5,293 bases of DNA from Bacteroidales bacterium. Lineage in GTDB: Bacteria > Bacteroidota > Bacteroidia > Bacteroidales > B39-G9. This document shows positions 1 to 5,293 of this stretch, one piece after another. The notes beneath the pieces are model-generated. The model did no database searches. It was not told the origin of the DNA and was given only the letters and a program-made list of their open reading frames with translations. The DNA is taken from assembly GCA_023145555.1 (NCBI GenBank), contig JAGLDO010000128.1, positions 1-5,293 of the forward strand, given 5' to 3'. A program made the position numbers and the translations under genes. Position 1 is the first letter of the stretch. Every line of letters begins with the position of its first letter.

Positions 1-739
1 TTGTTCTAGCTGTAGCTAAAAGAGTTCCATGCTCCTTTTCAACTACTGTGTGTAATAATTCTTTAGGCGAAACTATTTTGCATTCTGATAAAACATGTCT
101 ATCTAAAAATGTCTCTTTAATAAATGTTCCTTGTATATATTGCATATTAGCTTTGTTGTAAAATTCATCAGGAATAGCTTCCATCAGCCACTGCATATAA
201 CGCACATTATTAACATGATTGTTTGAATCAATATCATAACGTTGTACAGCAAAACTTTTGTTAGTGTCAGGGTTTTCAATTCTATTTTTGCTTGGTTCTA
301 TTTCATAATCAATAGCTTTTTCATTTCTCATAGGCCATTTCTCATAATATATATCTTCAATAGGAATTGGTTTTCTTTTTTTAAGATCAAAGTAAAGCCA
401 CATTCCACGAAAACCCCCATACAATTTATTGTCTTCCGACAATACACGGTATTCTCTATATCCTCTAAAACTTTTGAATTGCGAAATCCAAGTTTCAATT
501 TTTATTTTTTCTCTGTAATGTGGATATTTATCCATGTGAAAACAGCCGGCATAAAGCACCCAACCAATTCCTTTTTTTTGTAAATCGTAAACATTTCGAC
601 CAATATGAGCACAATGGTCGGCTGCTGTTTCTTCAACAAAATTTAATGTTGCAACTGGTGTTGCTTCTTGTCTGTCGTTAACTTCTTTATATCTTATTTC
701 ATATTCTTTAACGAAAATTGGGACGTTATTTTCTTGCAT
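1..739 (-). CDS. Acyl-ACP thioesterase (FatA/FatB-like), 3' end beyond window
   Basis: Open from an ATG at 739-737 to the left edge, giving about 246 residues without a stop. Family members are usually about 245-260 residues, so only a short tail should be missing. The enzyme would hydrolyse fatty acyl-ACP in the cytoplasm to release free fatty acid and end chain elongation. It shows the tandem hot-dog layout: an N-terminal half with EETAADHCAHIGR (residues 36-48) and GWVLY, a middle region rich in aromatic residues, and a C-terminal half with the signature IDSNNHVNNVRYMQWLME. The plant FatB catalytic set can be matched as D171, N173, H175 and, 34 residues after the histidine, E209. The plant cysteine that follows the glutamate is Thr here. 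The start lies 21 bp after the stop of the CDF exporter gene, with an A-rich leader and no Shine-Dalgarno, so co-transcription is likely. The family call is confident; the chain-length preference cannot be read from the sequence. Confidence 0.93.
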   Translation of the reverse strand, partial: MQENNVPIFVKEYEIRYKEVNDRQEATPVATLNFVEETAADHCAHIGRNVYDLQKKGIGWVLYAGCFHMDKYPHYREKIKIETWISQFKSFRGYREYRVLSEDNKLYGGFRGMWLYFDLKKRKPIPIEDIYYEKWPMRNEKAIDYEIEPSKNRIENPDTNKSFAVQRYDIDSNNHVNNVRYMQWLMEAIPDEFYNKANMQYIQGTFIKETFLDRHVLSECKIVSPKELLHTVVEKEHGTLLATART

Positions 740-760
740 ATTATTCTATTTTTTCATGTA

Positions 761-1648
761 TTAAACATTATTAATTAAATCCTTACTGTCATCTGAATTA
801 TATTCCGGTTGAATATTGCTGTGATGAATTCCTGATTTTTTTAAAATTTCATTTACTAAAAACAAAATCTTTTCAAACTCTGATATATAAATATCATCAT
901 TAACATCAATATGTGCTTCAAAGTTTATTTGATGCTCATCTAATTTCCACACATGTATGTGATGAATATTTTTTACTCCTTCAATTTTAATTATTTCTGA
1001 AACAATTTTTTTTATATCTACATCTTTAGGAGTAAACTGCATAATTATTTTTAAAGAATCTGTAAATATTTCCCAACTGCTATATATCAAATAAGCAGCA
1101 ATTCCCAGAGAAAATATTCCATCAATCCAATTCCATGAAAATACCTTTATGATAAATCCGCCAACAAGCACTGCTATTGATGTTATCATATCGCCAAACA
1201 AATGCAAATATGCCGAACGAATATTCATGCTGTCTTTTGCATCTTTCTTTATTAACAGTACACTAAATCCATTTAACAAGATACTTAAAGCTGCAAGGTA
1301 TATTACAATATTTCCCTGAATTTCTTGTGGTTCAATTAATCGTTCAATCGATTTAATTATTAATATAACGGCAATAACAATTAATGTAGATGAATTGATA
1401 AAAGCTGCAAAAATTTCTGCTCTCTTATAACCAAAAGTGCGGACAATAGTGCTGTCCTTTTTATAAAGTTTTCGGGCTATATAACTAATTATTAATGAAA
1501 GCACATCGCTGAAATTATGCATTGCATCTGACAATAATGCCATGCTTCCCGATATGATTCCTCCAACAATCTGAGCTATAGTAATAACAGTATTCAAAAA
1601 AATTGTTAACCCAATGTTTTTAATATTATGTTTATGATGATGACTCAT
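761..1648 (-). CDS. Cation diffusion facilitator, zinc-type (CzcD/ZitB-like)
   Basis: A 295-residue inner-membrane protein that would export Zn2+ (possibly Cd2+ or Co2+) from the cytoplasm in exchange for protons. Numbering from the ATG at 1648, a His-rich N-terminus (MSHHHKH) precedes six hydrophobic segments. The intramembrane metal site is complete: H44xxxD48 in helix 2 (SDAMHNFSD) and H149xxxD153 in helix 5 (LHLFGD). Two HxxxD motifs are the pattern of zinc-preferring CDFs, unlike the DxxxD of YiiP helix 2 or of manganese exporters. The C-terminal cytoplasmic domain is present, with NIHHIHVWKLDEHQ and a terminal GIHHSNIQPE that match the dimerisation and metal-binding fold. The same frame extends 16 codons upstream to a TTG at 1696, but that extension is not part of the family, and the ATG has an A-rich leader typical of Bacteroidota. 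The gene lies 62 bp after the FMN reductase-like gene and 21 bp before the thioesterase gene. Nothing essential is missing. Confidence 0.96.
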   Translation of the reverse strand: MSHHHKHNIKNIGLTIFLNTVITIAQIVGGIISGSMALLSDAMHNFSDVLSLIISYIARKLYKKDSTIVRTFGYKRAEIFAAFINSSTLIVIAVILIIKSIERLIEPQEIQGNIVIYLAALSILLNGFSVLLIKKDAKDSMNIRSAYLHLFGDMITSIAVLVGGFIIKVFSWNWIDGIFSLGIAAYLIYSSWEIFTDSLKIIMQFTPKDVDIKKIVSEIIKIEGVKNIHHIHVWKLDEHQINFEAHIDVNDDIYISEFEKILFLVNEILKKSGIHHSNIQPEYNSDDSKDLINNV

Positions 1649-1710
1649 TTTTTTATTTTTAATTAAATTTATTGATAAAGTCAAACTCCTCAGCAATAGC
1701 AGTCGCTAAT

Positions 1711-2373
1711 CTATTCAACAAATGGTTTGTTAAATCTTTTTGCAAAAGCATTATTTTTTTTCAGATTACTGTTCCAATAAAAATTTGCCATTCCTGTTTT
1801 ACTAAAAATAAAGAACATTATTTTTCTACCAAAATTCATTTTATAAGGTTTTAGTAATTTCTTTTTTATTTCAGGAGAAAAACTTTCATTTTTCGCAAAG
1901 TATTCGCCTAAATCCTGAAATCGGCTAAACAATTTCTTTGTCATAACAGGAGGCATGATTTTTATACCTTCAACGCCGCCTTTAATAACAGTACCAAGAT
2001 ATTCACATTTTAATCTTTGTGTAAATTTATTTAAATACCTCTCAACAAATGTTGAGTGTATTGATTCGGGAAAACCTGACTGTACAATAAAACCAATCTT
2101 TTTTGATTTGTTTATTTTCAACTCAAAAATATCTTCAAAAAAATTCTTTACTATTCCCGGCATACAATCAGTATATAAGGGAAAAAAGATTAATATGATA
2201 TCTGCATTTCGGAAAATTTCTTTTCGTTCTTTTTCCAATTTGCTTTTCGAAATATAATTAATAGAAACATTATCAGAATTAATTCTGTTATATCCTGTCA
2301 AAAATTGTTCAATAAGAATGGTTGAATTACTATCTTCGCCTCTCGGTGAACCGTTAAATATTGTTAGTTTCAT
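1711..2373 (-). CDS. NADPH-dependent FMN reductase-like flavoprotein
   Basis: A 220-residue soluble protein with the flavodoxin-like fold of the NADPH-dependent FMN reductase / NAD(P)H-quinone reductase superfamily. The first strand and phosphate-binding loop are clear (MKLTIFNGSPRGEDSNS, residues 1-17). The second flavin contact is FPLYTDCMPGIVK (64-76), and a third loop is VQSGFPES (97-104). A C-terminal extension ends in FYWNSNLKKNNAFAKRFNKPF, a tail I recall from clostridial and Bacteroidota proteins annotated as NAD(P)H-dependent oxidoreductases. It probably binds FMN and reduces a small molecule or a partner protein; the substrate cannot be told. It lacks the cysteine cluster found in its upstream neighbour. 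Its ATG lies inside the end of that neighbour (20-bp overlap, different frame), which suggests translational coupling and roughly matched amounts of the two proteins, so they may act as a pair. The CDF exporter gene follows 62 bp downstream. Confidence 0.86.
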   Translation of the reverse strand: MKLTIFNGSPRGEDSNSTILIEQFLTGYNRINSDNVSINYISKSKLEKERKEIFRNADIILIFFPLYTDCMPGIVKNFFEDIFELKINKSKKIGFIVQSGFPESIHSTFVERYLNKFTQRLKCEYLGTVIKGGVEGIKIMPPVMTKKLFSRFQDLGEYFAKNESFSPEIKKKLLKPYKMNFGRKIMFFIFSKTGMANFYWNSNLKKNNAFAKRFNKPFVE

Positions 2374-2905
2374 ATATTATATCCTCAAATTTATCGTAAT
2401 CAATTAATTTCATATATTTTATTTGTGAATGAAAATTTATAGCAAATCTGTCGTAAATATCTTTTATAATATTCAAATCTTCATCATCAGTATCTTTCTC
2501 TTTTTCAAGCAAGAGTCCAAAATCAGGATACTTGTCGTATCTTTTTTTATGGTGGCTTTCTCCATTTCTTAATTCAATATATGGATGAAGCAAAACTATC
2601 AATCGGTCGGTAATTTTTTTAAGACATGAGCTTGTAAAACCAGCCATTAGCGGAGATGCAAAAATAACAAAGTCGGAATTTATTACTGATTTAAAAATTT
2701 CATCTGCATCATCTTTTATGGCACATCTGCCGGGAATTTTCCACCAACAACTCCAACAACCAATACAATAACTTAAATTCATTTTATTAAGATGAAATAA
2801 ATCTACCGAGTGATTTTCTCTTAATTTATCAGTCATATTGTTAAGATAATCAGAAAAATGACTTTCGCCTTTCTTCATATCTCCATTAAGAATTGTTATT
2901 TTCAT
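2354..2905 (-). CDS. Flavodoxin-fold protein with CX2CX2CX7C motif (iron-sulfur flavoprotein-like)
   Basis: A 183-residue soluble protein. It begins with the flavodoxin-type strand and loop MKITILNGDMKKGESHFSD. The loop is weaker than the usual NGSPR-x-NS, since Asp replaces Ser and Met replaces Pro. Residues 46-66 hold YCIGCWSCWWKIPGRC followed by IKDD, giving cysteines 47, 50, 53 and 61. This matches the compact spacing of iron-sulfur flavoproteins (CX2CX2CX4-7C), which hold a 4Fe-4S cluster next to FMN. Many flavodoxin-family proteins carry this C-GC-xC-G-C-KDD pattern without proof of a cluster, so cluster binding is an inference. The flavin-loop segment ASPLMAGFTSSCLKKITDRL (83-102) is in the usual place. 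It heads the visible flavoprotein pair and overlaps the next gene by 20 bp. It is divergent from the TetR regulator about 450 bp away, the usual layout for a regulator-controlled redox cassette. The physiological substrate is unknown. Confidence 0.85.
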   Translation of the reverse strand: MKITILNGDMKKGESHFSDYLNNMTDKLRENHSVDLFHLNKMNLSYCIGCWSCWWKIPGRCAIKDDADEIFKSVINSDFVIFASPLMAGFTSSCLKKITDRLIVLLHPYIELRNGESHHKKRYDKYPDFGLLLEKEKDTDDEDLNIIKDIYDRFAINFHSQIKYMKLIDYDKFEDIIYETNNI

Positions 2906-2978
2906 TCTTATTCAAATTAAATAGTAAAAACTAATAATCAATATTTTTTTAGATACACAAAATACTGAAAATATTTTT

Positions 2979-3146
2979 TCACAATAAAAAAAAAAGCACC
3001 TCAATAAAAATAATAATTGCAAGCAAAGCTAACATTGCTGAGAGATTATCGGTATTACCCTTAAAAATTGTGTAGAAGAAAGCATAAATGAAAAACAGTT
3101 CCAAAGTCTGCCATACTTTTAAAAATTTTATACTAGATGATTTCAC
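2979..3146 (-). CDS. Possible small two-helix membrane protein (55 aa)
   Basis: Reading the minus strand from a GTG at 3146 gives 55 residues ending in TGA at 2981-2979. The N-terminus is polar and basic (VKSSSIKFLKVWQ). Two hydrophobic stretches follow, about residues 15-28 (LELFFIYAFFYTIF) and 35-55 (starting LSAMLALLAIIIF), separated by the polar turn KGNTDN. This looks like a helical hairpin inserted in the inner membrane. The stop lies 73 bp before the cysteine-motif flavoprotein gene, on the same strand, so it could be the first gene of that operon. The frame stays open upstream of the GTG for eight more codons (EIENQVSK) to an in-frame TAA, and that TAA directly follows an in-frame ATG at 3176-3174, so the native start is in doubt. 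I do not recognise a family. In AT-rich DNA hydrophobic ORFs arise by chance, which keeps the confidence modest. The last codons include a run of ten A on the plus strand (2986-2995). Confidence 0.4.
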   Translation of the reverse strand: MKSSSIKFLKVWQTLELFFIYAFFYTIFKGNTDNLSAMLALLAIIIFIEVLFFLL

Positions 3147-3356
3147 CTTTGAAACTTGATTTTCAATTTCTTACATTAATTATACTTTATTTATAAAAAC
3201 CAAAATATTTATAACTACAAACTAATTTAAAATCATTTTGTTGTATCTAATCTATTTTAAAATTAATAAAAAACAATTAAAAACTTGCTTCGTGTTTATA
3301 AAACTACGTAATTTGTACGATAAACATAAAAACAGACTAAAAACGTACATACATAC
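3147..3356. promoter_or_regulatory. Divergent intergenic control region
   Basis: This very AT-rich stretch lies between the start of the possible small membrane protein (minus strand) and the TetR gene (plus strand), and should hold both promoters. On the plus strand a plausible Bacteroidota-type promoter is TTG at 3285-3287 and TAATTTG at 3309-3315, 21 bp apart. It resembles the TTTG / TAnnTTTG consensus but is one base short in the downstream box. The TetR start codon is preceded by a short ACAT tandem (3347-3358) and no Shine-Dalgarno sequence. On the minus strand I see no convincing consensus promoter. No terminator, RNA gene or riboswitch is apparent. Confidence 0.4.
3307..3319. promoter_or_regulatory. 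Candidate TetR operator, CGTA-N5-TACG
   Basis: A small inverted repeat, CGTA ATTTG TACG, covers the candidate downstream promoter box (3309-3315) about 40 bp before the TetR start codon. A second GTAC core, CGTAC at 3344-3348, is inverted relative to GTACG at 3315-3319 and lies close to the start codon. TetR-family regulators usually bind short palindromes over their own or a divergent promoter, so autoregulation from here is plausible. The half-sites are only 4 bp and the palindrome does not extend outward, so chance is possible. Confidence 0.3.
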
Positions 3357-3935
3357 ATGAAAAGTATAGACGACCAAAAATTAAAAGAAATATTGATAGT
3401 AGCAAAAAAACTATTCTGGAAGCATGGTTTTAAACGCATAACTATTGAAGAAATTTGTAAAGAAGCAAAAGTGAGTAAAATGACTTTTTATAAGCATTTT
3501 AAAAATAAAAAGGAACTGGTAGAATTCATCATCAATAATATTACTGATAAGGCTATGCAAAAATATCGCAAAATAATGGACAGTGATATTCCTTTTCCGG
3601 AAAAAATAAAAAAAACAATCGACCTTAAAATGGAAGCAACAAAGGATATTAGCAATGAATTTATTAACGATTATATTCGTTATGCTGATCCTGAAACGCT
3701 AGCCTTATATGAAAAAGCAAAACACGAAGCAATGTGTTCAATATTAAGCGATTATGTTGAAGCACAAAAAAGAGGTGATATTAGAAAAAATATCAATCCT
3801 AAATTTATACTTTATTTCTTAAATAATCTTCAAGAAATAGTTAAAGATGAACAATTAGGAAAATTATATGATGCACCTCAGGACATGATTATGGAACTAA
3901 CAAATTTCTTTTTTTATGGAATTTTACCACGATAA
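3357..3935 (+). CDS. TetR/AcrR-family transcriptional regulator
   Basis: A 192-residue DNA-binding repressor-type protein. The N-terminal helix-turn-helix domain (residues about 8-52) is textbook: AKKLFWKHGFKRITIEEICK, then EAKVSKMTFYKHFKNKKEL with the recognition helix at VSKMTFYKHF. The rest is an all-helical ligand-binding and dimerisation domain without a recognisable effector signature. The family normally represses an adjacent or divergent operon until a small molecule binds. The divergent flavoprotein operon, about 450 bp away, and the outer-membrane protein gene downstream on the same strand are the natural targets. The ATG is the first in frame and places the HTH domain at the usual distance from the N-terminus. 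Its leader has no Shine-Dalgarno sequence. The effector is unknown. The 149 bp after its stop, up to the next start codon, contain the palindromic repeat and no evident terminator of the ordinary hairpin plus T-run type. Confidence 0.95.
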   Translation: MKSIDDQKLKEILIVAKKLFWKHGFKRITIEEICKEAKVSKMTFYKHFKNKKELVEFIINNITDKAMQKYRKIMDSDIPFPEKIKKTIDLKMEATKDISNEFINDYIRYADPETLALYEKAKHEAMCSILSDYVEAQKRGDIRKNINPKFILYFLNNLQEIVKDEQLGKLYDAPQDMIMELTNFFFYGILPR

Positions 3936-4010
3936 CGAATCTTATTTAAAAATATATTACATTGATTATTAATAATTTACATATTATAAGCAAAAAAGTT
4001 CAATATTTAT

Positions 4011-4090
4011 CGTCATTGCGAGGGCAAAGCCCGAAGCAATCTGTTGATAAGCAAAATATAGGGATTACTTCGCTATCGCTCGCAATGACG
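4011..4090. repeat. CGTCATTGCGAG-type palindromic repeat (MITE/REP-like), 80 bp
   Basis: The ends are a perfect 12-bp inverted repeat: CGTCATTGCGAG at 4011-4022 and CTCGCAATGACG at 4079-4090. One more T:A pair can be added outside. The inner arms also pair, GAAGCAATC at 4033-4041 with GATTACTTC at 4063-4071 (one G:T-type difference), around an AT-rich loop of about 21 bp (4042-4062). The left arm contains its own small hairpin, GGGC AAA GCCC (4022-4032). This arrangement matches a repeat I know as widespread and high-copy in many bacterial genomes, with no transposase of its own. No clear target-site duplication is visible in the flanks (TTTAT on the left, AATAG on the right). The right end overlaps the start codon of the outer-membrane protein gene. 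Both strands stay open through the element, so it can give spurious ORFs. Confidence 0.9.
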
Positions 4091-5224
4091 AATAGAGTAT
4101 TACTATTCATTCTTATCTCATTCTCTTTTGTTTTAACAAGTAATGCACAAAAGCATGATTTTGGTGGACAGATAATTGGCTGGTCAACTTTTAATTTTAA
4201 CAAGCCTGTATTGTCACAGGGTGGCATTAGATATATTCCTGATTATAAATACAAAAAAAAATATAAAAACAATTTAGTTTTAAAATCCGACATATCTATA
4301 AATACCTACGGAACAGCTTTGCTTTACGGATTAGACAGCATTGAAGCCGATTATGATGTTAAGCCTTACAGGTTGCAATTTGGTTTGTCGGGAAAACAAT
4401 TTGATGTGAGAATAGGTTTGCAAAAAATCAATTTCGGTTCTGCTTCAATGCTTAGGCCCTTAATGTGGTTTGATAAGATTGATCCGCGTGATCCACTTCA
4501 ATTAACCGATGGTGTTTATAGTTTATTGGGAAGATATTATTTCTTAAATAATGCAAACATCTGGCTATGGAGTCTGTTTGGTAATGAAAAAACCAAAGGT
4601 TGGGAAACTTTCCAATCAAATTGGAAAATACCCGAAATTGGCGGACGAATACAATATCCTCTTTTAACTGGTGAAATGGCTGCAACTTATCATCATCGCG
4701 AAGGAATTTTTAGTGATAGTTTTGCTGATACATTGTCAAACAAAGACGGGTTTTCTGAAAACCGATTTGCACTTGACGGTAAATTCGATTTTGAAATCGG
4801 ATTTTGGTTCGAAACGGTTTTAATTCATCAAAATCTTGACTTTACAAACCAGCGCTATCAACGCATAATAAATATTGGTGCTGATTACACTTTTGGTTTA
4901 GGCAACGGATTAAGTGTTAAAACCGAATTTTTTGCTTATCAGCAAACAAAAAATATTTTTGATAAAGGCCGAGGAATAAATTTTGGAGCTATGTCATTAA
5001 CTTATCCTTTAAACATAATTAATAACATTCAAGCTATTGTTTATTATGACATTACAAATAATGACATTTACCGTTTTGTAAATTTCTCATGGACTTACGA
5101 TGATTGGATGTTTTATATAATGGGATTTTGGAATCCTGATAATTTCCAAATATATCAAAATGTTGGAGAAACAAGAATGTTTGGTGGTTATGGAGCTCAA
5201 CTTATGTTGGTTTTCAACTATTAA
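4085..5224 (+). CDS. Outer-membrane beta-barrel protein, porin-like
   Basis: From the ATG at 4085 the product has 379 residues. A signal peptide is clear: MTNR, a hydrophobic core VLLFILISFSFVL, then TSNA|QK with cleavage expected after A21. The mature part is rich in alternating aromatic and polar strands and Gly turns and ends in VFNY, the terminal aromatic typical of BamA-inserted barrels. The segment RIGLQKINFG (109-118), followed by KIDPRDPLQLTDG (131-143), resembles the 'GRQxxxWG...DPRDP' region of porin-like families such as DUF1302. That link is a recollection and no substrate is implied. The frame runs on upstream to a TTG at 3962, but that extension is a translation of the palindromic repeat and would bury the signal peptide. 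No other in-frame ATG would keep the signal peptide, so 4085 is chosen although it lies in the repeat. The gene follows the TetR gene by 149 bp and may be co-transcribed with it. No terminator is evident downstream. Confidence 0.88.
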   Translation: MTNRVLLFILISFSFVLTSNAQKHDFGGQIIGWSTFNFNKPVLSQGGIRYIPDYKYKKKYKNNLVLKSDISINTYGTALLYGLDSIEADYDVKPYRLQFGLSGKQFDVRIGLQKINFGSASMLRPLMWFDKIDPRDPLQLTDGVYSLLGRYYFLNNANIWLWSLFGNEKTKGWETFQSNWKIPEIGGRIQYPLLTGEMAATYHHREGIFSDSFADTLSNKDGFSENRFALDGKFDFEIGFWFETVLIHQNLDFTNQRYQRIINIGADYTFGLGNGLSVKTEFFAYQQTKNIFDKGRGINFGAMSLTYPLNIINNIQAIVYYDITNNDIYRFVNFSWTYDDWMFYIMGFWNPDNFQIYQNVGETRMFGGYGAQLMLVFNY

Positions 5225-5253
5225 ATAAAAATATAAAATGTACTTAAAAATAA

Positions 5254-5293
5254 AAGTCTTAACTTGAAACATTAAACTTTTAACTTTTAACTT
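5254..5293. repeat. 7-bp-period intergenic repeat (AACTTTT-like), runs off window
   Basis: Downstream of the outer-membrane protein gene the sequence falls into 7-base units: AACTTGA (5261-5267), AACATTA (5268-5274), AACTTTT (5275-5281), AACTTTT (5282-5288) and a partial AACTT (5289-5293). A weaker unit, AAGTCTT, may precede them (5254-5260). The last two full units are identical and the others share the AAC start, so this is a degenerate heptamer array with an unknown right end. Its function is unknown. Confidence 0.6.

Noticed and set aside
242..583. Plus-strand ORF of 113 codons
   Set aside because: It is a shadow opposite the acyl-ACP thioesterase, rich in Phe and Ile from AT-rich antisense sequence, with no domain.
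1649..1696. 16-codon N-terminal extension of the CDF exporter from a TTG
   Set aside because: The extension is not typical of the family; the ATG at 1648 starts the usual His-rich N-terminus.
1672..2257. Plus-strand ORFs at 1672-1854 and 1955-2257
   Set aside because: Both are antisense to the FMN reductase-like gene, which has clear family motifs; neither has a recognisable domain.
3962..4084. N-terminal extension of the outer-membrane protein from a TTG at 3962
   Set aside because: Most of the extension is a translation of the palindromic repeat, and it would place 41 residues before an otherwise well-formed signal peptide.
4011..4090. CRISPR repeat or Rho-independent terminator for the TetR gene
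   Set aside because: There is only one copy, with no spacer array. The palindrome has no following T-run and instead matches the known dispersed CGTCATTGCGAG repeat.
4000..4227. Minus-strand ORF of 75 codons
   Set aside because: It is antisense to the outer-membrane protein gene start, and its C-terminal part is the repeat read on the other strand, a common source of spurious peptides.
4452..5272. Minus-strand ORFs at 4452-4685 and 5087-5272
   Set aside because: Both lie mostly opposite the outer-membrane protein coding region and have no family features.

Overview
The window is AT-rich, with A/T-dominated third codon positions, A-rich leaders without a Shine-Dalgarno sequence upstream of the start codons, and an 80-bp palindromic CGTCATTGCGAG-type repeat. 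Together with the protein types this points to a member of the Bacteroidota (Bacteroidetes), probably environmental or uncultured. The phylum call is an inference from style and gene content; no rRNA or tRNA gene is present.

Layout. The left part (1-2905) holds four tightly spaced minus-strand genes. In transcription order they are a flavodoxin-fold protein with a four-cysteine motif (2354-2905), a second flavodoxin-fold protein of the NADPH-dependent FMN reductase type that overlaps it by 20 bp (1711-2373), a zinc-type cation diffusion facilitator (761-1648) and an acyl-ACP thioesterase that runs off the left edge (1-739). A possible 55-residue two-helix membrane protein (2979-3146) lies just upstream on the same strand. 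A divergent control region separates this block from a plus-strand TetR-family regulator (3357-3935). A plus-strand outer-membrane beta-barrel protein (start 4085, end 5224) follows the regulator. The right edge carries the beginning of a 7-bp-period repeat.

How the genes may work together. The divergent TetR regulator and the coupled flavoprotein pair look like a ligand-responsive redox or detoxification cassette, with the regulator possibly acting on the shared intergenic region, where a small palindrome covers a candidate promoter. The CDF exporter and the thioesterase follow on the same strand with short gaps, so they may be co-transcribed, but they have no obvious shared pathway with the flavoproteins.

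The most unusual point is at the start of the outer-membrane protein gene. The palindromic repeat lies directly on the start: the only ATG that gives a clean signal peptide is inside the right terminal inverted repeat of the element. The element therefore appears to have supplied the start codon, and in mRNA its left arm could pair with and mask that codon. I do not see a clear novel multi-gene system; this repeat-gene fusion and the possible small membrane protein are the parts most worth checking.
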